Shown in pieces: positions 17,802 through 25,920 of a stretch of 64,000 nt of DNA. Where the stretch lies: NCBI GenBank assembly GCA_026388715.1, contig JAPLJF010000020.1, positions 48,625 through 112,624 on the forward strand, written 5' to 3'. A model generated the notes under the pieces. It did not search any database. It saw only the letters and a list, made by a program, of their open reading frames with translations, and was not told the DNA's origin. The DNA is from Deltaproteobacteria bacterium (lineage in GTDB: Bacteria > Desulfobacterota > Desulfobulbia > Desulfobulbales > Desulfocapsaceae). A program made the position numbers and the translations under genes. The stretch's first letter is position 1; each line of letters begins with the position of its first letter.

Positions 17802-18929
17802 ATCAATCCTCTGCCCACACAAATTACAGAACATGGCGCCCGGCAGATTTTCAGCCTTACAAGCAGGACAGCGGGTAGCCTGCGGCTTCTCCGTGGCAGG
17901 ATGGCCGCACCGGGAACAGAACTTGGCGTTCAGGGCCAGATTTTCGCCGCAATGGGCGCACTGGCTCAAGACAACCTGCTGGTGCCCGCACAAAGGGCAG
18001 AAACGGGCATCCGCAGGGATCACATTCTGGCAATCAGAACAGGTCGTGGTCTTGTTCACGGGCTGGGCCCGCACCCCTGCTCCCCCCAGACCTTGGGCAA
18101 ACAGGGCAGGCATCATCATCCCCAGACCCAGACCGATGCCGGCTCCGGCCTCCCCCTGGTTTTCCGCGGCCTTTTCCATGGCCATGGCCGCCTTCATCTT
18201 CACAAACTTATCAATATCATGGATCACATTGAGACGGCCCTTGTCATCAATGGCCTTCTGCACCTCTTCCGGCGGGGTAATCGAGGTGATATAGAGCTGG
18301 CTGAGATGCAGGCCAAAGTGCGAGAAATCGCCAATCAACCGTTTCTGCAACTGCAGGGACAACTCATCAAAGTGGCCCGGCAGGTTGAGGATGGTATCCA
18401 GGACCTCGCCCAGATAATCGTTGAAGCGCGAGACAATCACCTCTTTGAGATAGGTGTCGATGGCATCGGTGGTGAAGCGCGCCATGGTGCCCACCAGGGA
18501 ATTGATAAAGAGGACCGGCTGCACGATCTGGATATTGAAGACGCCATGGGCCCGCAGGCGAATCAACCCCAGCTCGCTGTCGCGGAAGGCCACCGGGCTC
18601 ATCGTCCCCCATTTCAGGTTGGTGAAATGTTTCATGTTGACCATATAGACCTCGGCCCGCAAGGGGCTGTTGCCGCGCCACGGCACCGAGAGGATCTTGG
18701 TCAGCAAAGGGAGGTTGCCCGTCTTCAGGGTGTGCCGGCCGGGTCCGAAGGCATCACAGGCCTTGCCCTCATAAAACAGGACCCCGGCCTGACTTTCGCG
18801 CACGGTCAGTTGCGCCCCCCATTTGATCTCCCCTGATCCATCCTCCGGAAACCGGTGCACCAGCTCCTGGCCCGTCTCATCAAACCACTCTATGTTTTCA
18901 AGAAAGATGGCGCTATCAAATGTGTTCAT
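17799..18929 (-). CDS. SPFH-domain protein with C-terminal zinc ribbons (YdjI-like)
   Basis: 376 residues. The N-terminal two-thirds is an SPFH/band-7-like domain (GVLFYEGKACDAFGPGRHTL, then FRDSELGLIRLRAHGVFNIQI), followed by an Ala/Glu-rich helical region, a Gly-rich stretch and three zinc-ribbon-like modules (CSDCQNVIPADARFCPLCG, CAHCGENLALNAKFCSRCG, CPACKAENLPGAMFCNLCG). This matches the YdjI-type virion-core-like family, which in Bacillus works with PspA-type membrane stress proteins. The ATG at 18929 has GGAG seven bases upstream and is preferred over 18941. It is transcribed toward the zinc-ribbon gene at 17552. Confidence 0.78.
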   Translation of the reverse strand: MNTFDSAIFLENIEWFDETGQELVHRFPEDGSGEIKWGAQLTVRESQAGVLFYEGKACDAFGPGRHTLKTGNLPLLTKILSVPWRGNSPLRAEVYMVNMKHFTNLKWGTMSPVAFRDSELGLIRLRAHGVFNIQIVQPVLFINSLVGTMARFTTDAIDTYLKEVIVSRFNDYLGEVLDTILNLPGHFDELSLQLQKRLIGDFSHFGLHLSQLYITSITPPEEVQKAIDDKGRLNVIHDIDKFVKMKAAMAMEKAAENQGEAGAGIGLGLGMMMPALFAQGLGGAGVRAQPVNKTTTCSDCQNVIPADARFCPLCGHQQVVLSQCAHCGENLALNAKFCSRCGHPATEKPQATRCPACKAENLPGAMFCNLCGQRID

Positions 18930-19058
18930 GACATTCTCCATATCAATAGATTTCCCCGACCGCTTCTCTTCTGGGCTTCAGGCTTGCAGAGCCGATAAAA
19001 TGAATTATAGTACACTCCACAGCCTTACTCCAGACAAAAACTTTCGTGAGATCAGAAA

Positions 19059-19406
19059 ATGGACATCAAAGACCAATGGACCGTGGAAACGGCAATGGAG
19101 GTCCTCCAGCACAAGACCGTCGATTCAAAACTGTGGGCCGAGGCCGTTGAATGGCTGATCCTCTTTGGCCCGCCCGAGGTTCGTTACCTGCTCCTGCAAT
19201 CATCCGGCACGGCCACCAGCCACTGTTTCCCGGAGCTCAAGGCCACAGGCTACGCGCCAGACGGCCAGCCCTGTTATCATGTCGCCGAGATAGCCAGCTC
19301 GTTGCAGATCAGCGAGAAGGAGGCCAAGGAGATCATTGCCAGAAAGCAGGAGGAACACGGGATGCCCCACTTTATCGACGAGGCGGAGACCCACAAGGTG
19401 CAGTGA
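19059..19406 (+). CDS. Conserved-looking hypothetical protein
   Basis: A 115-residue acidic, probably cytoplasmic protein with no signal peptide or TM segment. It is rich in helix-forming residues, with an EKEAKEIIARKQEEHG helix near the C-terminus and a short segment resembling a helix-turn-helix (VAEIASSLQISEKEAKEII). No family is recognised. It lies about 80 bp before the methyltransferase gene in the same direction and is divergent from the SPFH gene. Codon usage looks like its neighbours. Confidence 0.6.
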   Translation: MDIKDQWTVETAMEVLQHKTVDSKLWAEAVEWLILFGPPEVRYLLLQSSGTATSHCFPELKATGYAPDGQPCYHVAEIASSLQISEKEAKEIIARKQEEHGMPHFIDEAETHKVQ

Positions 19407-19489
19407 CCAATAAATAAGAACCCCCAACGCCAAGGCGATAAGCGGAAACCAAAAAAATGAAAAACGTCCTGGAAGTTATTGGAGGGGCC

Positions 19490-19924
19490 ATGAAAAAGGA
19501 ATACGGGGGGCTGCTTGTCGCCTGTCAATTCGTCCTCCTTGTCCTGTTGGCGGCGACTACAAATTGGCGAGATATCAATCTTCCGGCCCTGCTGTTGTTC
19601 ATCGCCTCCCTCCTGCTGGCCGGCTGGGCCTTCAAGGTCATGCGCCTGGGTCATTTCAATATCCTCCCGACCATCAAGAGCGGGACCATCCTCATTACGC
19701 ACGGCCCTTATCGCTATATCCGGCATCCCATGTATGCCAGTCTTCTGCTTGGAGGACTGGGCCTGCTCCTTATCTCCTGCAGCTGGCTGCGCCTTGTTAC
19801 CTTCCTTGCCTTGTGGTTTGTCCTCTACTGCAAACTGAGGATCGAAGAAAAGCTGCTTGCTGACCATTTCCCCGACTATTCCCTCTACCAGAAACGCTCT
19901 CGTATGCTGTTCCCCTGGTTCTGA
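19490..19924 (+). CDS. Isoprenylcysteine carboxyl methyltransferase-family membrane methyltransferase
   Basis: A 144-residue integral membrane protein with about four TM segments. The family motif GPYRYIRHPMY is complete, followed by the RIEEKLLADHFPDYSLYQKR block that with it forms the SAM-binding site of ICMT/PEMT-like enzymes. The natural substrate in bacteria is usually unknown (lipid, small molecule or protein). The ATG at 19490 has GGAGG upstream and is chosen over the ATG at 19457. Confidence 0.8.
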   Translation: MKKEYGGLLVACQFVLLVLLAATTNWRDINLPALLLFIASLLLAGWAFKVMRLGHFNILPTIKSGTILITHGPYRYIRHPMYASLLLGGLGLLLISCSWLRLVTFLALWFVLYCKLRIEEKLLADHFPDYSLYQKRSRMLFPWF

Positions 19925-20064
19925 ATTGCCCCTCTGTTTTTTGAAGTGTTTTTGTCGTCCGCATCGGGTATCCTCAAACAGATCATAGATGTTGAGCGGC
20001 AGAATCTGTCTCTCTCAAAATTGGCTCATTCTGTCTAACACACTCTTCGGTGACTTAATCGACA

Positions 20065-21099
20065 ATGGTGCTCTACAAGAAAACTAGTGTCACTGCAAAG
20101 AAGGGTATCAACTTCGTTCGTACCGCAGTGGAGGAAGCTGGGTCGCTATTCCATAAGATCGAGGGCGAGAATGATCTTGGCATTGATGCATTGATTGAAC
20201 TCATCCGAGAGGAAACGCCGCTGAACCGCCAAATCGCTGTTCAGATTAAGTCCGGTGCCTCGTACTACAACAGCGCGGGTGAAGAATGTCTAATCCCAAT
20301 CGATAGCCATCGCAACTACTGGTTGCATCACCCCTTGCCAGTTCTCGGGATCGTTTTCGTCCCGTCCCTCGGTAAGGCTCATTGGATAGACATCAAGAGC
20401 TATCTACAAGACAACCCCGAAAAATCGGTTATCCGCTATCAAACAAGTGAGGCGAACTGTTTTGACAGTTCAACATTCAGTCGGATATTTATTCCAACCA
20501 TTCTCCGAGAAGTACCCAATCTCACCTTAACAGAAGCTGTAAGGCTCTTTCAGTCATCGAAGTCTGACGAATCTTACTTGGGGCTCATAACCATTTTCCG
20601 ACGCTATCCCAATGAGGAAAGCACATGGAATGAGATGATTAAGGCTCTTCGTGAATGGCCCCTAGAAGACATTCCGGAAACAATGGCCTATTTCTTGGCC
20701 CATATACCGTGGCATCCAGACATTTGGCATACAGGGGAAAACATTACCGAAAAGACTAGGAAACATGCTCGCGCGCTACTCGCAACATTCGGCAAGACTG
20801 AGATAGAAAAACTCCTTGCCTTTGTTGACGAAGAGGGAGGTATTGCAAGAGGCACCATTGGGCAGTCTGTCGAAGCGATCATTTCCTCCTTGCCGCGTGC
20901 AACGCAATGTTTGTTTGAGATTCTCGATGACGTTGATTCGCCCTCATTCATTCGGGAGTGTGCAGCCATCATATTGGCAATGAACAACGGCAAATCTGCA
21001 ATCCCCGCAATTTCAAAACTAGCCAAGTCAGGCTCTTGGTTTGCTCAAGAGCTCATTGATCACATGGGGCGGTATGGGGATGTCAATCCTTATGCATAA
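20065..21099 (+). CDS. DUF4365-type nuclease-like protein with HEAT-like C-terminus, probably acquired
   Basis: The N-terminal region has a putative PD-(D/E)xK-like core: a glutamate in KIEGENDLG, D41 (GIDALIEL) and Q60-x-K62 (IAVQIKSG), as seen in DUF4365 proteins. The remainder (about 165-344) is helical and repetitive in the manner of HEAT repeats (REWPLEDIPETMAYFL, IRECAAIILAMNNGKSAIPAISKLA). Base composition is more AT-rich than flanking genes. The stop codon sits in an attC-like hairpin, suggesting arrival as an integron cassette. A defence or DNA-processing role is plausible but unproven. Confidence 0.65.
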   Translation: MVLYKKTSVTAKKGINFVRTAVEEAGSLFHKIEGENDLGIDALIELIREETPLNRQIAVQIKSGASYYNSAGEECLIPIDSHRNYWLHHPLPVLGIVFVPSLGKAHWIDIKSYLQDNPEKSVIRYQTSEANCFDSSTFSRIFIPTILREVPNLTLTEAVRLFQSSKSDESYLGLITIFRRYPNEESTWNEMIKALREWPLEDIPETMAYFLAHIPWHPDIWHTGENITEKTRKHARALLATFGKTEIEKLLAFVDEEGGIARGTIGQSVEAIISSLPRATQCLFEILDDVDSPSFIRECAAIILAMNNGKSAIPAISKLAKSGSWFAQELIDHMGRYGDVNPYA

Positions 21100-21167
21100 G
21101 ACGCCGGACCCATCATTCCACCGGACCTGCGCGAAAAGCCGCGCAGGCCGGTGAATTCAAACGCGAG
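21094..21167 (+). other. attC-like hairpin at the 3' end of the DUF4365-type gene
   Basis: The arms CACCGG-A-CCTGCGCG (21119-21133) and CGCGCAGG-CCGGTG (21140-21153) pair perfectly except for one unpaired A, the kind of extrahelical base attC sites use. The left side holds GCATAAG across the stop codon, similar to the R'' box. The right side AATTCAAACGCGAG resembles the AATTCAAACGTTAG end of many attC sites with the R' core mutated. It would also work as a simple terminator-type hairpin. Confidence 0.45.
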
Positions 21168-21249
21168 TAAAATGGGTGACCTGCTATTGAGCCTACTCAT
21201 TATTCAAAAGTTCTTTTCCGTACAAAAACCATTGTCAGAAGAACAGACG

Positions 21250-21289
21250 AGTAAAAGATCTTTTGTAAAATAACAAAAGATCTTTTACT
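21250..21289. terminator. 17-bp perfect palindromic hairpin in the nap upstream region
   Basis: Arms AGTAAAAGATCTTTTGT and its exact complement are separated by six bases. There is no T-run typical of an intrinsic terminator on the plus strand, so it may be a bidirectional terminator or a further hairpin element. The 21100-21703 gap otherwise holds the attC-like hairpin, an inverted repeat at 21336 and no convincing gene. Confidence 0.5.
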
Positions 21290-21335
21290 TCTGAATCTGG
21301 TTACGATACCATAAAATATTATCAAGAAACAAATT

Positions 21336-21353
21336 TGTCACCGACAGGTGACA
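21336..21353. promoter_or_regulatory. Inverted repeat TGTCACC-N4-GGTGACA upstream of the nap cluster
   Basis: A perfect 7-bp dyad with a 4-bp spacer lies about 350 bp before the napM-like start. Spacing and GTCAC/GTGAC arms resemble CRP/FNR-family operator sites, a class that includes regulators of nitrogen-oxide respiration in Desulfobacterota. The distance is long and the regulator is not in the window, so this is a candidate only. Confidence 0.35.
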
Positions 21354-21703
21354 CTTCTCGTCCCAAGAAAACTCAATCTGTTATTCATTGCCATCCAACC
21401 CATTTTTCTAATCAAGAAAGGATTGCGTTATGGTCGATGCCCCAAAGAACAAAATCAAGTGCCCTTTTCATCAGGCACTCCCTGCTGTTGATTCTTACCC
21501 AACAAAAAACGCGATAAAAAAACGTTACCTGATGGTCACGTCACACCTTGGCGCTTATTCCCATCCGGCGCTGCCGCAAGCCCTCTATAACCAGAGAAAT
21601 GAATCTCGCTGTAAGGAGGTGAATTGAAAAAGGCCGACGCCGACTTCCACCTGACAATCTGAACCATTACCATCTATCCAATCCATTTTTCAGGAGGTTC
21701 GAG

Positions 21704-22081
21704 ATGCGAACGAGTTCACGCTTTACCTTGCTGCTTGCTTTCCTCTGTCTGGCCTGGAGCTGCATCAGCGTCCAGGGTGCCGAGGGCAGCGCTTCCCAGA
21801 CCGACAAACATCCAATGATTACAGAACAGGAAAAATTAACCCCCTGCGCTGAATGTCATCAGACGGCAACACCCGAGGTCTACGACCAGTGGTTTAATTC
21901 ATTACACGGCATCGGCATGGTGAAATGTTATCAATGCCACGGCACCTATGAAAATTTCAGGGTGGAACCGGCCATCTCGGCTTGTGCGGCATGCCACGAA
22001 AAAATGATTGAGAAATGTCCCAAGGATAAGAAATGCTGGGCGTGTCATATACCACATTCATTCAAGCGGGCAAAAAAATAG
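21704..22081 (+). CDS. napM: Tetraheme c-type cytochrome of the nap cluster (NapM-like)
   Basis: A 125-residue periplasmic protein with a signal peptide (LLLAFLCLAWSCISVQG) and four CxxCH haem sites at C48, C75, C94 and C111 (CAECH, CYQCH, CAACH, CWACH). It sits 10 bp before napA, as napM does in Desulfovibrio desulfuricans, and would pass electrons to NapA. An AGGAGG ribosome site precedes the ATG. No NapB or NapC is encoded here, so this cytochrome may be the only haem partner in the cluster. The symbol is assigned from position and haem count. Confidence 0.78.
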   Translation: MRTSSRFTLLLAFLCLAWSCISVQGAEGSASQTDKHPMITEQEKLTPCAECHQTATPEVYDQWFNSLHGIGMVKCYQCHGTYENFRVEPAISACAACHEKMIEKCPKDKKCWACHIPHSFKRAKK

Positions 22082-22091
22082 GGAGGGGACG

Positions 22092-24479
22092 ATGGTACAG
22101 ACACGACGTGATTTTCTGAAACGAACGGCGGCACTCAGCGCTGCATCGTATCTTGGGATGATCCTGCCTTTTAATAATGCGGGCAATGCGCTGGCCGCAG
22201 ACGACACAGAGTGGCACCGCGGAAGCTGCCGGCTCTGCGGCACCGGCTGCCGGCTGGAACTGGGAGTGAAAAACGGCCTCCCCACAGCCCTGCGCGGCGT
22301 GCCGCAATCCCGCACCAATATGGGATTTCTGTGCATGAAAGGCATGCTCTTCTGGAAGGTTATGAACCATGCCGACCGCCTGACAACCCCTTTGTATCGT
22401 GCCAAGAAATCCGACAAATTCAAGAAAATATCCTGGGATGAGGCCATGAACATCGCCGCCGACAAGTTTGCCGGCGCGGTGAAAGAGCATGGCCCTAATT
22501 CCGTTGCCTATTATGGTTCCGGCCAGGCGCTTACCGAAGAGACCTACCTCTTTCAGAAAATCTTCCGCGGCGGCCTGCAGACCAACAATGTGGAAGGCAA
22601 TCCCCGACTGTGCATGGCCAGCGCCGTTGGCGGCTACATGACCTCCTTTGGTGCCGATGAGCCCATTGGCGGCTATGCCGATATTGAAAAGGCGGACTGT
22701 ATCTTTATTATCGGCTCCAACATGGCCGAGGCCCATCCGGTTGTCTTCCGCCGCGTCATGCGCCGGAAACTGGATAACCCCAAGGTGACGGTCATCAACG
22801 CCGACCCCCGGATTTCACTCACCTCCCGCATCGCCGATATCCACCTGCAATTCAATCCGGGCACCGATCTCGCCATGCTCAATGCCCTGGCCTACGTCAT
22901 CATCGAGGAAAAACTGTACAACGAACAATTCATCAAAGATTACGTAACGTTCAAAAAAGACAAAGAGGTCAGCATTGATTTTGAAGAATACAAGAAATCC
23001 CTGGCTGATTACACCCCGGAAAAAGCGGCAACCATCATGGGCGGCAAGGTCACGGCCGACCAGATCCGGGAAGTGGCCCGCAAGATTGCGACCTCCGAGG
23101 GCACCCTCTCGGTCTGGACCATGGGGCTCAATCAGCGGAAACAGGGGGTCTGGGCCAATAATCTGGTTCATAACCTGCACATCCTCACCGGCCAGCTCCT
23201 CAAAGAAGGCGCGGACTCTCTCTCGCTTACCGGTCAGCCCAATGCCTGTGGCGGCGTGCGTGAGGGTGGCGGGCTCTGCCACATCCTGCCAGGTCATCGC
23301 CCGGTGGAACAAGAAGCCATGAGAAACCAGGTGGAAGAGGCCTGGGGCATCCCCAAAGGTCGGATTCCAGCAGAGCCCGGCCTCCATACCATGGCCATGT
23401 TCTCGGCCGTGAATGAGGGCAAGATCAAGGCCATGTGGATCAACTGCACCAGTCCGGTGCAGAGCCTGCCCAACTGCAACAAGTACAACATAGGGCTGGC
23501 CAAAGACGATACCTTTATTGTCTGCACCGACATCTTCCCCACCCTGACCACCGAACTGGCGGCCAATCTGGTGCTGCCAACCGCCTTTCACTTTGAAAAG
23601 ACCGGGGTCTATGGCTGCACAGAACGACGCTCACAGATCACCAGAAAGGCCATCAATCCTCCCAAGGGTGCAAGGCCGGAGGTTGAGATCGTCCGCGACT
23701 GGGCCGCCCTGCTGGCCAAGAAACTGAATGATCCGATAATTATCCAGTGCATCAAACCCTTTGCCGGACTGGAATCGGAGTATGCCCTGCCCAAGGCCAT
23801 CTGGGAGGAATATACCCAGAAGATGACCAAGGGACGCGACAATGACCTCTCCGGCGCACCATATGAGGTTCTGGAAGGCATGTATGACGGTGTCCAGTGG
23901 CCGGCGCCAACGACCGAATACGCCAAGACCGGCGGCACCGTGAAAAAATTTGTCCGCGGCATGGATCCCCTGGCCGAAAAACTTAAAACAGATGACAAAC
24001 CTTACCAGTTCTACGGCGCGGCGCATCCCGACCATAAACTGTGGGTCTGGATCCGGCCCCAGGCCAACCCGGAAGAAATCCCGGATGCCGACTATCCCTT
24101 CTACCTCTCGACGGGGCGGATCATTGATCACTGGCATACCATGAGCATAACCGGGCGGATACCGGAACTACTGCGGGCCAACCCCTACGCCTATATCGAG
24201 ATCAACCCCAAAGATGCCACCCGCCTGGGGATCAAGCCCGGCGACATGGTTGAGATAACGTCAAGGCGCGGCACCAACATCATGCCGGCCAAGGTGTATG
24301 AAGGCCCCATTGAAGGGATGGTCTTTGCCTACTGGCATGATCAGCATCCTGACCGTATGATCAACAAGGTGACCATCGATGCCATTGATCCAGGCTCAAA
24401 ACAACCGGAATTCAAGATCTGCGCCTGCAAGATCAAAAGGGTCTCCGGACCGCAGGCCTTGAAACCGTATGTTGTTTAG
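22092..24479 (+). CDS. napA: Periplasmic nitrate reductase catalytic subunit
   Basis: A Mo-bisMGD enzyme reducing nitrate to nitrite in the periplasm. It has a twin-arginine signal (TRRDFLKRTA, residues 4-13), an N-terminal [4Fe-4S] site (C46, C49, C53, C81), the electron-relay lysine in CMKG, and the molybdenum-ligating cysteine C174 in NPRLCMASAVGGY, the block diagnostic of NapA. GQPNACGGVREGG and LPGHRPV also match NapA. At 795 residues it is between monomeric Desulfovibrio NapA and the E. coli enzyme. The ATG at 22092 follows GGGAGGGG; the upstream frame extension overlaps the cytochrome gene. The TAG stop is the first triplet of a hairpin element. Confidence 0.93.
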   Translation: MVQTRRDFLKRTAALSAASYLGMILPFNNAGNALAADDTEWHRGSCRLCGTGCRLELGVKNGLPTALRGVPQSRTNMGFLCMKGMLFWKVMNHADRLTTPLYRAKKSDKFKKISWDEAMNIAADKFAGAVKEHGPNSVAYYGSGQALTEETYLFQKIFRGGLQTNNVEGNPRLCMASAVGGYMTSFGADEPIGGYADIEKADCIFIIGSNMAEAHPVVFRRVMRRKLDNPKVTVINADPRISLTSRIADIHLQFNPGTDLAMLNALAYVIIEEKLYNEQFIKDYVTFKKDKEVSIDFEEYKKSLADYTPEKAATIMGGKVTADQIREVARKIATSEGTLSVWTMGLNQRKQGVWANNLVHNLHILTGQLLKEGADSLSLTGQPNACGGVREGGGLCHILPGHRPVEQEAMRNQVEEAWGIPKGRIPAEPGLHTMAMFSAVNEGKIKAMWINCTSPVQSLPNCNKYNIGLAKDDTFIVCTDIFPTLTTELAANLVLPTAFHFEKTGVYGCTERRSQITRKAINPPKGARPEVEIVRDWAALLAKKLNDPIIIQCIKPFAGLESEYALPKAIWEEYTQKMTKGRDNDLSGAPYEVLEGMYDGVQWPAPTTEYAKTGGTVKKFVRGMDPLAEKLKTDDKPYQFYGAAHPDHKLWVWIRPQANPEEIPDADYPFYLSTGRIIDHWHTMSITGRIPELLRANPYAYIEINPKDATRLGIKPGDMVEITSRRGTNIMPAKVYEGPIEGMVFAYWHDQHPDRMINKVTIDAIDPGSKQPEFKICACKIKRVSGPQALKPYVV

Positions 24480-24890
24480 GTGCCGTTGCAGAAAAAGCGA
24501 GGGCTTTTTCTTGCTTTTTCTGCTTACGGCACCTTATGCAACCTCAACAAAACAGCCATCTTTCCCGACTGTTTTGTTGGGTGGCGTCTTGCCGACGAGA
24601 TAAACTTGCCAGATAACGAGCACAACCCGTTACCAAGCAAGGTCTTTTTCTTGCTTGCTTGGCTTACGGCACCTTATGCCACAACAACAAAACAGCCAAT
24701 CTTTTCCGGCTGTTTTGTTGGGTGGCGTCTTGCCGACGAGATAAGCTTGCCAGATAACGAGCACAACCCATTACCAAGCAAAGCCTTTTTCTTGCTTGTT
24801 TGGTTTACGGCACCTTATGCCGCTTCCAGGAAACAGCCAATCTTTTCCAGCTGTTTCCTGGAGTGGCGTCTGGCAGCTACCGAACAAAAG
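24477..24890 (+). repeat. Tandem array of three two-hairpin elements (family A) between napA and napD
   Basis: The motif TTACGGCACCTTATGC occurs at 24524, 24664 and 24805, giving a period of about 140 bp. Each unit has a hairpin enclosed by GGTGCCGTT/TTACGGCACC or a truncated form, TTATGC, a second hairpin and GTGGCGTCTTGCC or GTGGCGTCTGGC. Stem sequences differ: GCAGAAAAAGC/GCTTTTTCTGC, ACCAAGCAA/TTGCTTGGC, AACAAAACAGCC/GGCTGTTTTGTT and CCAGGAAACAGC/GCTGTTTCCTGG, yet each remains self-complementary. The napA stop codon TAG forms the left edge. No gene lies within 24480-24955. Confidence 0.85.
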
Positions 24891-24955
24891 CCCTCGTTGT
24901 CGGGTTGAAATCCGACTTTATTTATATTTTACTCTCTTCAACGCACAGGTGCCCC

Positions 24956-25267
24956 ATGGTTATTGCCGGTTTTGTCGTTCAGTGCCAACCCCAATCACAG
25001 CAGGATACCCTTGCCGCCCTTGAAGCCATCGGGCAGGTAGAGATCTTTGGCGCGGACGAAAAGGGAAACATCGTCACGGTGGTTGATGCCGAATCCTCCG
25101 CCGATCTGGAAAAGATCGTCAAAAAAATGGAGAAGCTGGAGCAGGTCCTGACAGTGGGTCTTACCTATCTCAACATGGAAGATGAGGCCGAGCAGATCGC
25201 CCTCGGTGAACTGTCGTCAGACCCTTTTCCGCGCAAGCCGCTGAAAAAAGAGACGATGACAACCTGA
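24956..25267 (+). CDS. napD: Nap assembly chaperone NapD
   Basis: A 103-residue cytoplasmic protein of the NapD family that binds the NapA twin-arginine signal and delays export until the cofactor is inserted. The match rests on MVIAGFVVQCQP, a ferredoxin-like fold pattern, the VEIFGADEKGNIVTVVDAE strand-turn-strand and the VLTVGLTYLNMEDE end. Despite separation from napA by the repeat array, order and direction are those of nap operons. The ATG at 24956 is chosen because the upstream frame runs into the repeats. Confidence 0.85.
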   Translation: MVIAGFVVQCQPQSQQDTLAALEAIGQVEIFGADEKGNIVTVVDAESSADLEKIVKKMEKLEQVLTVGLTYLNMEDEAEQIALGELSSDPFPRKPLKKETMTT

Positions 25268-25314
25268 GCGGCTCAATCAGCATAAGAATCATCTGGAAAA
25301 CTAAAAATGGCCGC

Positions 25315-25914
25315 ATGAAGAGACGGGAATTTCTCAAAAAAGCAGGCGCAACAATAGGCGTAATCACGGCCCTGCCGGAAATCACCTGCGGCAAGGGTCT
25401 GCTCACATCCCCGGTGACCACCAACAGACTTCGGCCGCCAGGGGCCGTGCCTGAAGAGATCTTTGCCGGCAAGTGCATCCGCTGTGGCCGTTGTGTTGAG
25501 GTCTGCCCCTACCGCTCCATCCGGCTGCTGGACATCAGGTCCGGCATCTTTACCGGCACCCCGATTATTGCAGCCGAAGCCATCCCCTGTTATCTCTGCA
25601 TGAAATGCGTGCTCATCTGCCCCACCGGGACACTCAGAAAGATCAGTCAGGAGCAGACCCGCATGGGTCTGGCGGTGGTGAACCGGCACCGGTGCTACAC
25701 CTGGCAGGGATCCATTATCTGCCGCACCTGTTTTGATGTCTGTCCATATAAAGGTCGCGCCATCATCCTTGATGAATTACGGCCGATCGTTGTGAACGAC
25801 CATTGTACCGGTTGCGGTATCTGCACCCATGCCTGCCCAGTCACGGCCGAGGATGGCAGCAAGGCCATCAATATCGAACCGATCTATGCCCAGGAAACCG
25901 TGCTATGGAAATAA
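25315..25914 (+). CDS. napG: Ferredoxin-type protein NapG
   Basis: A 199-residue periplasmic iron-sulfur protein with a twin-arginine signal (KRREFLKKAG). It has four [4Fe-4S] motifs: CIRCGRCVEVCP, CYLCMKCVLICP, CRTCFDVCP with an upstream cysteine, and CTGCGICTHACP. NapG passes electrons from the membrane protein NapH toward the NapA system. It lies 47 bp after napD and before napH. Length and cluster count match the family; E. coli NapG is slightly longer. Confidence 0.88.
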   Translation: MKRREFLKKAGATIGVITALPEITCGKGLLTSPVTTNRLRPPGAVPEEIFAGKCIRCGRCVEVCPYRSIRLLDIRSGIFTGTPIIAAEAIPCYLCMKCVLICPTGTLRKISQEQTRMGLAVVNRHRCYTWQGSIICRTCFDVCPYKGRAIILDELRPIVVNDHCTGCGICTHACPVTAEDGSKAINIEPIYAQETVLWK

Positions 25915-25920
25915 GAGCGC

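Noticed and set aside
21430..21627. Small 65-codon frame in the nap upstream region
   Set aside because: A weak ribosome site, no motif and its position inside a long leader make it more likely spurious, although a leader peptide cannot be excluded.
24477..24890. Possible CRISPR array
   Set aside because: The period is about 140 bp with long inverted repeats and no uniform spacers; the repeated and variable parts do not have CRISPR proportions.
24477..24890. Possible integron attC array
   Set aside because: There are no cassette genes between the hairpins and no matching GTTRRRY/RYYYAAC core pairs; the units fit the dispersed element family better.
24480..24908. Open reading frame of 142 codons through the napA-napD gap
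   Set aside because: It is made of the tandem hairpin units read in one frame; its repeats follow the DNA period, it has no ribosome site, and the amino-acid sequence merely mirrors the elements.
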